Below are positions 1 through 12,071 of a stretch of 64,000 nucleotides of DNA, in pieces. The notes beneath the pieces are model-generated. The model was not told where the DNA came from. It made no database searches and saw only the letters and a program-made list of their open reading frames with translations. Source of the DNA: Trebouxia sp. TZW2008 (Eukaryota > Chlorophyta > Trebouxiophyceae > Trebouxiales > Trebouxiaceae). The position numbers and the translations under genes were made by a program. The stretch is from NCBI GenBank assembly GCA_002118135.1, contig BDIU01000216.1, positions 248,166-312,165 of the forward strand, given 5' to 3'. The first letter of the stretch is position 1. Every line of letters starts with the position of its first letter.

Positions 1-807
1 CTCGCTGCAGTGCGGAAACAGCTCTCGCGCCTGTGCCGGCGCTCAAGCTACCTTGACTAGGCGTGCTTGGACGTATCAGCGCTTGGGGCTAACGCGACAA
101 TTCCATCCTCAATCGCACATCCGACATCATCAAGTAGTAGCACAGACTTTCCAAGAGGTAATGGGCACACCATCTGACACTATCGCTGTTGGTGCCGGCC
201 CTGAGTTGCTCGCTTCAAATCTCTGCAGTCACAGCAGCTGCAGCAGTAGCTGCAAATTTTGGAGGCGCGTAGAGCTGTAGTTGTGAACCTGCGCTCTCGG
301 AACCCTTCATGTCGCATCAGACTTCAGATCGGCAATGACCTGCTACCCAAATAGCGCAGACGACCAACACTTTGCAATGCAGACATCTGGGCATCCCAAC
401 CGCTCGAAAGCAACACAGCTACACACATCAACTTCCAATCGCAATCAGCGACGCTGTTTCACAAAAATCAAAGCCGTAGCCACTCTTGAAGCACCTGGTC
501 TCGACACAAGGGACGGAGAGCAAGTACTGCAGCTCGTACAGCAAAAGCTCAACTTGAAGAAAGCCAAATCGCGAAGGCTGCTGCTTGCATTCTGGTTTCT
601 GGCATATCTCCATACCAGAGGAGACGAGGCAAAAGTCAAGCAAAGGTAACAGTGGCAGTTCTCTGCGTCTCTAGTGACACATGCTCTACAGCAAAGTCCA
701 CTTTTTGCATGCAGCCGCCAAGCTTTGCAGCTGCCATGGGTTTGGAAAAATCTTCTCTGTGCACACAGTGTGCTGCAATTCAGCATACACTTCTGCACTG
801 CAGTTAC

Positions 808-3536
808 TATGAGACCTTGCCCAAAGAAGCACGAATTCCAGAACCGCAATGGGAAAACTCGAGTCTCCGGACAGTGCGAATGCTCAGAAAGTTCAGGCCA
901 CCACATGAGGAAGACACAGCTGAGTACGACATTCACACACCTGTCTTTGAGCCTCTTGATTATCCGTGGGATCAAGACAGCCAAGACGATCAGGCTATCT
1001 TTGATCTGTTGCGGGAAAATCTCAATTTCAAAGAACCTGAAGCTCGCAGACTGCTGCTAATTGCCTGGTGCTTAGCATTTGCAAGACCATCCAGTAGACC
1101 CTTCTTCCGACAACATTACATCAAACACGAGGAATGTCTTTTTGTGGGCAAACATCTTGAGGACAGGTATGCACACTGTCTCACAGCCCAATTGCATCAT
1201 TTCATGTTGGCATGCGAAGTGTTGGGTTCCATGTTCGCATGCGAAGTGTTGCGTTACAATCCTGGCTGCGTCAGATTGATCATCTTCAGCTTGTGCGAGC
1301 AATTCAAGTTTGCATGCAGGTTGCACTGCATATCAGATCACAGAGATATGCCTCATGATGTGTGCACTACTTGACTTAGTTGCTTGGCAGCAACATTGGC
1401 AGCTGGCTTTGACGCCACAGGCTTTGCCTGGTGCTGTCAGAAGTGCTGACCATATGCATTGCAGTGCTCACAAAGTGGGTGTGATGCTGCAGTTATTACA
1501 GCTTGCCGCAGCAGCAGACGATACCTGAAGATAGCTTTGACAGCTCTTTTGTCAGTGCGCTCAAGTGCCTCAAACAAAACCCAGTTGCAGATCTGCAACA
1601 CATAGTGCCGCCAGCTTTTGCAGGATGGGTAAGCACTAGCGCCACAACAGTTATTCCTTGGTCCATTTGTCAATGATTTTGCTTCTTTGTCAATGCCTTA
1701 CAGTGCATCAAGCCTTCACGTTTCGTGACTGTGCAGTGTCAATGCCAGAAAGTGTTGCATGTGGTAACAGCCAGCTTGTCCCAGCAGCAAGTGCACCCCA
1801 ACTCTGCTTGTTGCAGCATGGTACCAGGACTGTAGAAGTGCTCAGACAGCGTGAAATGGGTGTGTTGCAGCTTGCAATGCTGTGCTCTCCCCTATATGCC
1901 TCTGCCATATACAGGTCAGCGCAGCAGTGTAAGCTGCAATTATGGATTCACCAGACTTGAAGGTGTCAGCACTGGCAGTGAACAAGCCAGCGAATGTTGT
2001 TGCAACTTCAGCTGTGACATTACTGTTCTTTGCAGCCTTCGCGAGCGGAAAGTCAGGAGAATTACCTGAGAAACTGGGAAGAAAACGGCGAGCTTCCACT
2101 GTCCCTCTCTGTCAGCAAGAACGGCAGCTCAGGTCCGACAGACAGCTCGTTCAAGGAGTGGTTTGACGTGCGGAGGAAAGTTGGCGCAAGTTTCTTCTCC
2201 GAGGAAACTAGGGAGCGATATATGAAGCTCATAGAGGCCAGCATGCCGCTAGATCCGAAAGAGGCGTCCGCCAAGGCGTCCGGCAACTTGAACGGTGACG
2301 AAGGTCCCACAGACATTTCCTTCCAGGACTGGTTTGCAGTGCGACGAAGGGTACGTTTCGCCACAGTGTCCATCCAACTATTGTAGGCATAGCAAAGACA
2401 AAGGCATGTATTTTACGCATGCTGTGTTTGCATGCCGATGTTGCATGCAACAACGAGACGAAACTCGTCTGCTGTCGACAGGGATGCATGCTATTGCTGC
2501 ATGTTCATTTGCATGCTGATGTAACGTAACACATGCCATTTCGGTTATGTTCGAGAGGCATGCCTCTCTTGTCTTGCGGCATTGCAGCTTCTAACGGCAT
2601 TGTCGCTCCTCATCATGCGTAAGTTGTTTCAGCTCATGCACGTTTGCTGCATGACCAAGGTGATGATGTTTGTGGGCGCCCAACCCTGTCACAGGCAATC
2701 ACAAGGTGTCACTTCCTGACGCTGCCTTGCATACTGTGCTTGCAAGGTGCCTGTAGTTTGCAGACTGTCATTGTTCAGTGATGCTGATCTTTCCTGTTGC
2801 TGTACAGAGTTGAAGCTTCAAGTCAGCTATCAATGACAATGCCAGCTGTTGATGTGCAGGGCTTGAATTGGAATGAGCTAATAGATCAGCTAGCGTTGCT
2901 TGGGCAGCCAACATGGGGCAGCAAACCAGTCCTTATAGACAATCTGGCAACGATACATAGCACTTTAGCCAGCAGCTTTGATCCAGAACGCCCCCCTAAG
3001 GTGCGTTACTGCTGCATGGGCTGCAACCAATGCGTAACAAGAAGGCACGTGATGTCTGCAGCTTTTGGATGATCAAGGCACACAATCAAAGGGACAACAG
3101 CACCTTTGTGGCATTTGGAAGTCATCAGCGCTTACACAGCTGCCTCACGTTGAGTCAAGAGCATGACCAGATTGTCTGCATCAGGCATGTACATGGTACT
3201 GCTACATACTGGTTATGAGCTGCAGTCTGCTCAAGTAACTGCACAAACTTCAGACACCTCATTGCTGCAGAACTAGTCCAATGCAGCAGCTGCATTGCAA
3301 ACGAGCAAGAAGTGCGGGCAATTGGGTCTCAACAGCTTCTGACAGACTTGCGTGGTGGCAGCTGTTTGTATCTGTGGGTACCTATATACTGCCTCAAGCC
3401 TGCCTAGCAAGCGTGCTGCATGAAGGAACGCGTGCATTTGCAGGATTTCAGACCGCCCCCAGCTGCAAAGGCTGAACCCAAAAGCAGAAAGCCCAACAGC
3501 AATGGAGGCAGTAAAAGGAAGACAAAGTCCAAATAA
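808..3536 (+). CDS. Hypothetical nuclear-type protein, 5' end unresolved
   Basis: I do not recognise the family. Exons supported by splice signals and open frame are about 808-1167, 1513-1628, 2036-2350, 2860-3000 and 3444-3536 (stop TAA). The last three join in phase 0. The first long exon contains LNFKEPEARRLLLIAW, and a related stretch (LNLKKAKSRRLLLAFW) is encoded at about 541-600, so the gene probably starts further left, possibly outside the window. The 2036-2350 exon carries an internal repeat: SFKEWFDVRRKV and SFQDWFAVRRR, each after a GPTD motif. The 2860 exon encodes a helical stretch (LNWNELIDQLALLGQPTWG). The protein ends in a lysine/arginine-rich tail (GGSKRKTKSK) that could be a nuclear localisation signal. 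The exon between 1628 and 2036 was not settled. Function is unknown. Confidence 0.5.
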
Positions 3537-5081
3537 AACCCTCAGTAGGCAAAACAAAGCTCAATGAACCCACCATTGCAATACACCAGACAGCCATACA
3601 TATTGTCTGCACAGACTGCTGGACTGGTTGTGCCCCTGTTGCAACTAGAACAACAAAATTTGGGAGCTGACATGAACGGCTTTCTGGCCAGACGCAGGCA
3701 ACCTGCCGTGCTGTCAGAGTGTCACGCCATGTTGATCAGGACATGCCATGTTGAAGGCATTGGTCAGGCGACAACCTTCACAGCCCAGCTTGATGCAGCA
3801 TTGTTATGCTGCGCATTCTGTAGTCTGAAATGTATGTTCCCAGCGTTCATTCAAAGGATGTTGCTTATAGTGTCTAAAAGTGCAGTTCTGTGGTAGGTGT
3901 TGCTGCTCTTGTAGGCGCTTAGGCCTGTGACAGGGCAGTGTACCATCAGTTTGATGCTCTATATTGTTCAAAGCTTTGATCAGTGTGTGCCTGCATGTTA
4001 AGATGACTAACGAATCCAACAGGGGCAACATACTCACATATGCTATATAGTTATGGCTGCAGTTATGTCAGTTGCTGAATAGGTTTGCATCGCACCCTCC
4101 TCCCATTGCAAGTAGTTGTGCTGTTTGTCAAGGAATCAAGTCGATAAATATGGCCGATCTTGCTTGAAGTTGAACTGGTCTTCAGTGCTTGCTCAATTGA
4201 TGCTCATTATTCTGTCAAGGATTCGGATGCAGCCATTTTGTAAGCTTGAAACGTTTCTGCCTTTATCACAATATGCACATTGATTTCGAGTAGAAGGCTG
4301 ACCCTCTTTGAGCAATGTTGTGCTGCGCCATGCATCAGACAACTTGAAAGTACAATTGCACAAAGAGTGATGCCAAATCTGGCTGACTGCAACACAAACA
4401 GAAAAGAAAGGGAAACACGGAAGTCCACGCCATCAGGCGTCATACCAGACAATCCACATGAAAAGACAGACTCATTGATGGTGGGAAGTTTTTGTGGGCA
4501 GATCTAGACTGAGCGTTGAAGCAAAAGCTATGCAAGGGGATAGCTATTGTTAACAATGAGACATAACTTCAGTGTCAGAGACGCTGCAGAAAGAGAAAGA
4601 CAGGGAACAAGGCATGAGTAGCGGTGCCTCGAGTTGCAAATCCAATTGTCCCTGAGGATTGTCTTGGACTTGGACCAGGACGCTGCGGTCTATCTGCAGT
4701 CTCCTTGTTACGCCTCATAGTCATTTCTCTTTTTTCTGTCAGAGCCCATGGCTCACTGTCATAAAGCGCGTGCCACACTTGCCAAAGCTGCCATGGTCGT
4801 CTCACCAAAGAAAACAACGTCTCTGCAAGACACAATCAAGTTTGAGGCACAAATTTGTTCCTTTCATTTTGCGCCAATTGCTATCAGGACTGGGGTACCA
4901 ACAGCTGATGCATTACTGTGCTAAAACAGCGCTGACGCATTGTTCATGTATGTTCTGCCTATGCATCACTAGTGACTATGGAGTGTACACATTTGTACTG
5001 CAACTTGGGGTGGCATGCGACATCATAGGCGGAGCTGCAGTACGCATGTCTTGAGCTCAGTGTTTCATTAGGACAGAAGAC
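3537..5081. other. Non-coding interval, nothing recognised
   Basis: No stretch here combines an open frame, splice signals and protein-like composition. It separates the 3' end of the + strand gene on the left from the 3' end of a - strand gene on the right, so it is a tail-to-tail intergenic region. Confidence 0.45.
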
Positions 5082-6748
5082 TTACACAGGCTGCTCAAAC
5101 TTGATGCTGTCTATGACAGACTGCAGTCTCTTGTGGACTATCCTGGCCTTTCCGCCAACACGGCCAACAGGGACGCCTTTGAGGGCATTCACCTCCTTCA
5201 TGTGCTGTGTTGCACTGCCTTGAAGCTCCTCACACTGAAGCTTCCCTGCAGGATTTCACCTGATTGAGTGATTGCTTGATTGACTAATGCACTCATTTGC
5301 AGGGTGATTGATCAGGTCATTACTAATAATAATCATTACACGTTCCAGCATATACTGCTAGGTGTGTGTGTCACAAGGTTTCTCTTGCCAGGCAGGATTG
5401 TCTTGTCATTAGTTGTTTGTCTGCATGATTGAATGACTGCCTGATCAATGGACGACTAATTGGCTGGATGCAAAATTGAAAGCTTGGAGGACGGTTTGAC
5501 TGACTGAGGAGCACAAATGTGCAAGCAGTAAGCCCTCGATCAGCTGTCACTATCTTGCAAATGTGCTCTGGGTACAGCCTTGAGGGAGACAGCAAGAAGG
5601 CGCTGACAACCAAGCTGTAGCAACATCAGCTGGTGAGGACCAAGACATAGCAGCAGCTTGCCATGGACCAAGCTGATGCAGTACAACATGCTGCATGCGG
5701 ACTGCTGCATTGATCCCACATTCCAGATGCTGCATACAAGTGACCTCAAACGCTGCATGATAAACAGGCAAGGTCTGTATCAGGAGGTGTCTCAGGTAAA
5801 ATTATGTGTACAATAGTCTAACATGACGCGATAGGACCCAAATGCAGACCTCAGTCCTGTACAGCAGGGCTTAGTGCTGCCTTCTGGCAGGACTATCCCA
5901 TACCTGTGCTACTAGTGAGGCATCCGAGCATGGAAAAAGGGATGTAGCATAGCGCAGAAATGAAAGAGCATCAGCAGGGACAGACAAGACTCACCGTCCA
6001 ATGACTTTGAGCCTTCAGTCTGCTCAGCAGCCTCCCAGTCCATTGGAACAGGCTCAGTGCCGCTGACACTTGCATTTGCGCCTCTAGCATCTGCAAGCAG
6101 GGATAGTGGCATTGACAGCTTGATTTTGCAGGTTTTGATGCAGTTGGCATGAATGATGACGCTTGTGAACCAGATTGTGACAGTATTGAGGCATGACTGC
6201 GCTGTATCTAGGGGTTGATGGCATCTTCGAATGTCTTTTGAATGGGTGAACAAAAACAGGTAGCAATAATGGCGTGAATACCTTGGCCAGCGGCTTCCAT
6301 GCAACACAGCGCACAAAAGACATACGACAATGAGCTTCAAATCTGTACGGATACGGATGTTTAAAGCAGGCTGACTGTGCAGAATTGCACATGCTTGCTT
6401 GCACGCAAGACAGAACGGGCCTGACACTTGAGCAAAAAGCATCCATTGTATGTGTCTGCCACTCAGCGTGCAGCAAATCTGGAATTGTGACCTTTTCAGA
6501 GGCTGACTTTGTTGTTTGGAGCAACAATGCAAAGGTCTAGCAAGCTTTTCTTTTGGTGGCCAGTACAACTCACCTGAACATACGGTGCCTGCTGACGACA
6601 CATTTGCTGCTGCGCTCTTCTGCAGGGACTCCTCGGCCTGCAAATCAAGCACTGAAGGTGAAAGGCAAAATTCGCTTTCTGAGTACATCAGTGGGTCAGG
6701 AAGTAGGGGTACTAGTGGGTACAAGCAAGCAAGCAAGCAAGCATGCAT

Positions 6749-6796
<48 letters not shown>

Positions 6797-9317
6797 GCAA
6801 GCAAGCGAGCAAGCAAGCGGCCAAGCCAGCGAGCAAGCGAGCAAGCAAGCGGCCAAGCCAGCGAGCAAGCGGCCAAGCAAGCGAGCAAGCAAGCGAGCAA
6901 GCAAGCAGGCAAGCGAACAAGCAAGCAGGCAGGCAAGCAGGCAGGCAAGCAAGCGAGCAAGCATTTCTGAGTAGGCACACATGTGAAGCTGCAGTCAAGC
7001 TGTGACCAGAATAAGATAGCAACATGATGATGATTCTGAAGTAACACATGGTCAGCATTCAATCTGTCTCATGACGGGCAGAGGGAAAACAGCTCTGCCT
7101 TGACTGTGATGAGTTTTACTAGCAAGACTAGCTCCCTGCTTGCAACACAGATGCGGCTGATGACAACGCAGTTGCAAGGCAGGGTCCGGAGCCAGGGTGT
7201 TTACATTGGGGTCTGGGGTCATGCATGCAAAGCGTCACAGCGCAGTCACATGGCGGAGAGCATGGGGGGGTGTATGGGATTGGAAGGGGGGTCCGGCTTG
7301 GGTTTGGAAAAGGGTTGTGAATCGGCAAGGAGGACAAGGGTCTCATCTCTGTGAACCAGAGCAGTGCTGTGGCCAAAAGCGCCTTGATCAACACACTCAA
7401 ACCCTTGTTCACCAATCACCTGCCATGCCCGACCGCTTCATTCACAGCAATCATACAATTATTGTAAGCTGCTGCAACGGAAAGGGGTGGGGGGGGGGGG
7501 TGGTGTCTCACAATGGTGTGGTGGGGTGGAAGGGTATTGACCTGTGTGAACCAGAGCAGGGCTGTAGCCAACAGCGTCTCGAGAAACCCGCTCGACCCAC
7601 AGTCCACCAACTGCCTGCCATGCCTGCTTGCTGCTTCTGAGCCATGCCTCATAGAATCGCCAGACGTTTTTGCAGCAGGTGGGTCCTTGCTAGTGGCATC
7701 ATGCAACTGCAGTGCGAGCTCTAAGGCTTTGATGGCCTGATCCAACATGGTGACTAGCCTGCAAAGGACACAGCTTGTCAATTAGATGCCCGCACTAAGT
7801 CAAGGCAATAGCAAATTTCATGCAAGGATCAGGTGCATTTGCAGCAGATGGGTCTTTGCTAGCTGCGTCTTGCAAATGTATTGTGAGCTCTAAGGTATTG
7901 ATGGCCTGCTCCAGCATGTTGACCAGCCTGCAAAGGACACAGCTTGTAAGTTGAACGCCTGCATTAGGTACAGGCATAGCAAAAGTCATGCTAGAATCAG
8001 GCGCATTTACAGCAGATGGGCCCTTGCTAGCGGCGTTTTGCAACTGTATTGTAAGCTCTAAGGCTTTGATGGCCTGATCCAACATGTTCAACAGCCTGCA
8101 AAGCACACAGTTGTGAGCTTGACAGGCAATATTGATGAATGTGTTGGTGCAAAGTGCATGTCAGAAGCAGGCGCGTTTGCAGCGGTTACGTCTTTGTTAG
8201 CAACGTCTTGTTACTGTATTGTGAGCTCTGAGGCTTTGATGGCCTGATCCAACATGTTCAACAGCCTGCAAAGCACACAGTTGTGAGCTTGACAGGCAAT
8301 ATTGATGAATGTGTTGGTGCAAAGTGCATGTCAGAAGCAGGCGCGTTTGCAGCGGTTGCGTCTTTGTTAGCAACGTCTTGTTACTGTATTGTGAGCTCTG
8401 AGGCTTTAATGGCCTGACCCAACATGTTCAACAGCCTGCAAAGCACACAGATTGTAAATTGAATGCCTGCATGCGGTCAAAGCAATAGCCAACATCTTCT
8501 GCCTGAGCCCATTTACGCTGTGCATGCTCTGTTCTGCACACCGCTGTGAAAACAAATGTTGCGGATCAGAACAAAACAATAATGCATGAATGACTTACCA
8601 GGCAGGATCAGCCTGGCTCTTTTGCTTGATCAGAGCTGCTCTGTGCAACCACTTCAGACTAGCCTTCAGCGCCAACTGCACAGCCTGCAGTGATTCGCCC
8701 TGCCAGAGTGTCCCTTTTGCAGTGCCGTGCTGTGGAGTGCTGTGATGTGCAGACAAGGCAAGCATGACTGTAAAATTTACCTGGCGTAATCAGGCGGTTT
8801 CTGTTGCTTGAGGATGGCTGCTCTGTGCAACCACTTGAGGCTAGCCTTAAGCGCCAACTGCACAACCGCAGCAGTGGGCTGCCCCTGAGCATCCTTCCAG
8901 CTCTCGACAGCTTGCTGCTGCAGCTGCCTCGCCTCAGCAGTGAGCATGTTGAGGTTGGCTGCCAGCATTGCAGTCTGCTGGCTGTTGACTGGCGGGGCAG
9001 CACCTGCAAGCAAAGGCAGCCCATTGATATTGCTGGGAACATGCAATGCACTTGAGGATATGAGACACAAAGCAAAGCTTGTTGCTGTAGCTGCCTGGCC
9101 TCAGCAGCCAGCGTGTTGGGGATAGCGGCCAACATAGCGGTCTGCTGGCTGATGACTGGCGGGCCATTGCCTGCACGCACAGCCTCCACAGTGAACACTC
9201 AGCAAAGTATGTGCAGCTCAGAGCTTGCTGCTGCAATTGCCTCGTTTGATCGGTCACTGTCTTGAGATTGGCGGCCAGCATTGCAGTCTGCTGGCAGTTG
9301 ACTGGTGGGGCAGCACC
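5082..9317 (-). CDS. Hypothetical coiled-coil protein with tandemly repeated exons
   Basis: A - strand gene of unknown function, read from right to left. Supported exons: three related copies at about 9317-8895 (PPVNSQQTAMLAANLN...ARQLQQQ); two copies of a helical exon near 8880 and 8690 (LALKASLKWLHRAA); five copies of LDQAIKALEL at 8450-7720; a repeated exon near 7625 and 7425; 6637-6574; 6090-5995; and a terminal exon 5245-5082 (stop TAA, protein ending IDSIKFEQPV). The 6637 and 6090 exons join in phase. The protein appears rich in glutamine and alanine helices and is probably a coiled coil. The 5' end is not settled and the exon between 5995 and 5245 was not found. It may be more than one gene. 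The repeated exons make the spliced product uncertain. Confidence 0.4.
6721..6963. repeat. AAGC/AGGC microsatellite
   Basis: About 240 bp of (CAAG)n with variants (CAGG, CGAG, CGGC). Because the unit is 4 bp and stop-free, it opens long frames on both strands (Lys-Gln-Ala-Ser one way, Leu-Ala-Cys the other), which are artefacts. It sits in an intron or upstream of the 6637-6574 exon of the - strand gene. Confidence 0.95.
7340..7625 (-). repeat. Two-copy tandem duplication of an exon-like segment
   Basis: The segment at 7535-7625 (on the - strand LETLLATALLWFTQ, followed by a GT) is repeated at 7340-7425 with many substitutions and with stop codons in the corresponding frame. Between them lies a run of G. 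The right copy is open, the left copy decayed. Confidence 0.65.
7484..7502 (+). repeat. Poly-G tract
   Basis: GGGGT followed by about 13 consecutive G, flanked by more G-rich sequence to about 7540 (GTGGTGGGGTGG). A possible G-quadruplex on the + strand. It lies within the tandemly duplicated area. Confidence 0.85.
7715..8457 (-). repeat. Five tandem copies of a LDQAIKALEL exon, about 178 bp period
   Basis: The segment beginning with the acceptor TTTGCAGGCTG and encoding (L/V)(V/N)MLDQAIKALEL on the - strand recurs with its start near 7752, 7928, 8096, 8274 and 8445. Copies near 8096 and 8274 are almost identical for more than 150 bp, including the spacer, so that duplication is recent. Others differ by substitutions that mostly keep the frame. 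Confidence 0.85.
8887..9317 (-). repeat. Three tandem copies of a QQTAMLAAN exon
   Basis: Copies at about 9317-9215, 9160-9085 and 9001-8895, each encoding a version of QQTAMLAA...ARQLQQQ behind a pyrimidine/CAG acceptor on the - strand. The neighbouring WLHRAA exon is also present twice (near 8840 and 8645). Confidence 0.75.
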
Positions 9318-9560
9318 TGCAAACACAGGACTCATGGTGAGCATGCAGTGCGGATTGTGCATGTTCCAATTATGAGTGGTCCATTCATGCTGTTCTTGAG
9401 GGTTTCGGAGCCAACATGATGCGTCATAGTATGATGCGGGCACGCTCAGCCGCAACTTTCGACACAGGGCAACACAGGGCTATCACAATCATTGGAAGGC
9501 TGGCAGGTATATAGCAACGCAACGTCATGCCGCAGGTAGACTGCTTCAAGAGATACCCAT

Positions 9561-10373
9561 TTACACTTTGGAGTCCAAGAAGTCTGAAAGGCTGTCAACC
9601 CCGAACTTCTGAAGTGAAAAAGACACTGCGCTACTGCATGCACCAGCACTAATCGTGCCATTACGATCAGTGCTGGTGCAAGCTTTGTGGTATGACACCC
9701 TCTGCCAGGGCAGGCGGGCAGAAGAACAAAACATGCTCGCTATGCAAAGGCATGGCTGACATGGCTGTTGATAACAAAGCATAAGTGTGATTCTAGGAGG
9801 CTTGGTAGCACAGATGAAATCTGCCTCAGGCGATTGGCGTTGGACGGACATAAGCTGCTGAGAGCTGACAGGAACTTGGGTACTTCTAGCAAGCTGCTTG
9901 ACAGTGCCCCAGTGTTCTGCGTTGAAGTTGAGAGATTCTATGCGCGCAGCATGAGAGAAGACTTGAAAGAACTGCTGGACAACAGAGTCAGTGGGCATAC
10001 AGCAACTGTTGGCAAACTTGCTGCTGTTGCACCGTTTCCTTGAGGTCCTTAGTATCCTCGATCATTGCATTTGCTTTCTGCTAATGCTGAGCTGCTATGC
10101 CGAAAGCTGCCTTCTCCTGATTGGCCTGCTGTAGCTGCTCAGCCAACCTTTGCATTTCCACAGCTTACGTTTGTTGTCAATGGCACGTTCAGCTGCTTTG
10201 TTGCTCTCTGTTTGTTCTAAGCTCTGCTGCACCAGATAGAGCTCCTGGATCGCTTCAGCAGTGGCTAGCTGCTGAGCATGAGTGCCAGGCTCATTGGCCA
10301 GAAGGACAAAGTCGCTCAGGTGCAGTGGTGCAAGCAATGTCCTGGCTTCTCTGAATGCGGTGTCCCAATCCAT
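9561..10373 (-). CDS. Hypothetical helical protein
   Basis: A probable separate - strand gene of unknown function. It opens at ATG 10373 with MDWDTAFREARTLLAPL and a glutamine/glutamate-rich helix to about 10169, where a GTAAGC donor follows. Further coding-like pieces lie at about 10156-10090 (LAEQLQQANQEKAAFG), 10070-10010 (ANAMIEDTKDLKETVQQQQ) and 9990-9820 (FFQVFSHAARIESLNFNAEH). A terminal piece ends at TAA 9561 with FGVDSLSDFLDSKV. Splice joints between these pieces were not resolved, and 9639-9680 is an inverted repeat lying inside the terminal piece. The predicted protein is mostly coiled coil. No catalytic motif is visible. Confidence 0.4.
9639..9680. repeat. Short inverted repeat, 18 bp arms
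   Basis: TGCACCAGCACTAATCGT at 9639-9656 pairs with 9663-9680 with one mismatch across a 6-base loop. It overlaps the probable last exon of the - strand gene. Confidence 0.85.
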
Positions 10374-10521
10374 TGCAAATACCAGAAGCTTTTTGGGTCG
10401 TGCCTGCAGCCCAACTCATGAAAATCAGCACCCCGCAGGCTAAAACACATGCTCAGTGTCAGGTGACTGCCATATATGTTACGCCATAGTGATTGCCAAG
10501 TCTCATGGTGATGACAACAAT

Positions 10522-10556
10522 TGCTGCACATTCCAGCACATGTGCTAGGTGTGTGT
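10522..10556 (+). repeat. Dispersed repeat, copy A
   Basis: A roughly 35-bp element containing ATTCCAGCACATGTGCTAGG followed by TGTGTG. A close reverse-complement copy lies at 42411-42446 inside a PRIM2 intron, and weaker relatives occur near 5346 and 40190. The core CAGCACATGTGCT is nearly palindromic. Confidence 0.6.
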
Positions 10557-10876
10557 CGCCCAAGTTTATTGCCTGCAGAAATGCTCAAGCTCTTATAAAG
10601 CTTGAGCGATTGATGAAGCGGGGCTTGATCAATGTATGCAAGCATTCGTCCACATGACATCATGTAAGCCTGAGACATTGTGGATGTTACGCAGTTCTGT
10701 AGAATGTAGACACACTCTTGACAAAGTCGCACACAGTGTGCACTGCAAGTCCAAGCATCAGTCATAGCGCTGACTGTCAACCTTTTGACACTGTATACGC
10801 TGGCAAAGCTGAAGTGATCAGGCCTTCAGGTCACGTATAGGATTGCAAATATGTTGCGCCCCGGTTGAAGTTGCTT

Positions 10877-12058
10877 ACCGCAGGGTTCAGAATAGCAGCA
10901 AAGCATACATGAAGCGGCTGGCCTGATGTATTGCACACAACATTCTCAGCCAGGGCTACTGCTCGCATCAAGGTTGACCTCATTACTGCACATGCTGCCA
11001 GAATGACCTGTAAAACATGTCGAAAGCTGAGCGCAACTACACAAAATATCTGCAAATCAAGCTATGCAGCTCTCAGACAGGGCAATGCACATGCATGAGA
11101 TTGCGCTCAATTGAGCTGTGTGCACACGCACACAGTCTTGCTTGCGTTTGGGGAAGATGGTCGGTGATCCATCTTTACAACAAAAGGCAAAACAATGGCT
11201 GCAGCACATTATGAAGCTTGCACAGTTGGCTTGCAAGCAAAAAGCATGAGTGTCTTGCCTGCTTGAAGTTGGCTCTTTCGAAGGCGCCACCATGCCTGAC
11301 CTCTGTTGCAAGCAAGGCTGCAGTGGTCTGTGTGGCAGGGAGCGCTGCATGGCATGGCACCATGGGCTCCAGAAAGGGTAGACGGTGTTGTTGACAGATG
11401 CAGATGCTGCAATGTGAATGTCACTGTGAAGGAACATGCCCATCAGTCCCGCTGGCGGCCACAATGGGTGCTGTGCATTGATGTTTGTGCCTGCAGTCAG
11501 ACGCAGAAAGTTTGGTCAGGGTTGCTGTGCATTGATGTTTGCCCCTGCAGTCAATGAAGCAAGTTCAATCAGGGCTGCTATGCGTTGATGTTTGCCTCTG
11601 CAGTCACATGAAGAGAGTCTAGTCGGGGAGGCTCAGGTGTCAGCACTTAGCATTTGACATCACAGCACGCATTTTACATCACAAGGGTTGGCACCAAGCA
11701 AGGTAAGCAAGCCAACACCGTGCAGCACATGGGGGTTGCGCATGAAATGTGGGGCCAATCAAGACATTCTGAAGCCAGATAGCTTACTCGGTTTGACTTT
11801 CCAGTCTCTGAGCAGTGAGAATGAGTCAACCTGTGCCTGGCATGCTGCTGCGTGTAGCTGCAGGGCATTCAACACCATGACGGCCATCATCTGGACTTTG
11901 CTCTGCTGCAATTGCTTTGGATCAGCATGTGGGTTTTGCTTGACGAGCACACAGACTGCTGTGTTGATGATGGCATTGCGTAGAGGAGCAAACTTTGTCA
12001 CAGCTATTCCAGGTTTGGCACAGAGCAGAACACAGAGGAGAAGTCTGGAGGCTGCCAT
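10877..12058 (-). CDS. Hypothetical protein with hydrophobic N-terminus
   Basis: Unrecognised - strand gene. The first exon, 12058-11788, starts MAASRLLLCVLLCAKPG, which could be a signal or membrane segment, and continues as an alanine/leucine-rich helical region (LQQSKVQMMAVMVLNALQLH) before a GTAAGC donor. A well-bounded internal exon lies at about 11010-10877 (TTTTACAG acceptor, GTAAGC donor) encoding VILAACAVMRSTLMRAVALA. Another candidate exon is near 11440-11380 (GLMGMFLHSDIHIAASASV). More coding-like sequence occurs near 10770-10560 but is not assigned. A long hairpin begins 14 bp upstream of the ATG. No family assignment is possible. Confidence 0.4.
11469..11610 (+). repeat. Short tandem repeat, three units of about 50-55 bp
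   Basis: The phrase GC(T/G)GTGCATTGATGTTTG.C.CTGCAGTCA recurs near 11471, 11522 and 11576. It lies in a probable intron of the - strand gene. Confidence 0.75.
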
Positions 12059-12071
12059 CTCTTGACCCTCA

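Noticed and set aside
445..984. Minus-strand frame of 179 codons
   Set aside because: It is cysteine/serine-rich without protein-like pattern, and the opposite strand has repeated helical motifs with splice sites.
5912..7062. Long frames on both strands rich in Leu-Ala-Cys or Lys-Gln-Ala-Ser
   Set aside because: They are produced by the 4-bp AAGC microsatellite, which has no stop in any frame, and have no conserved start or splice context.
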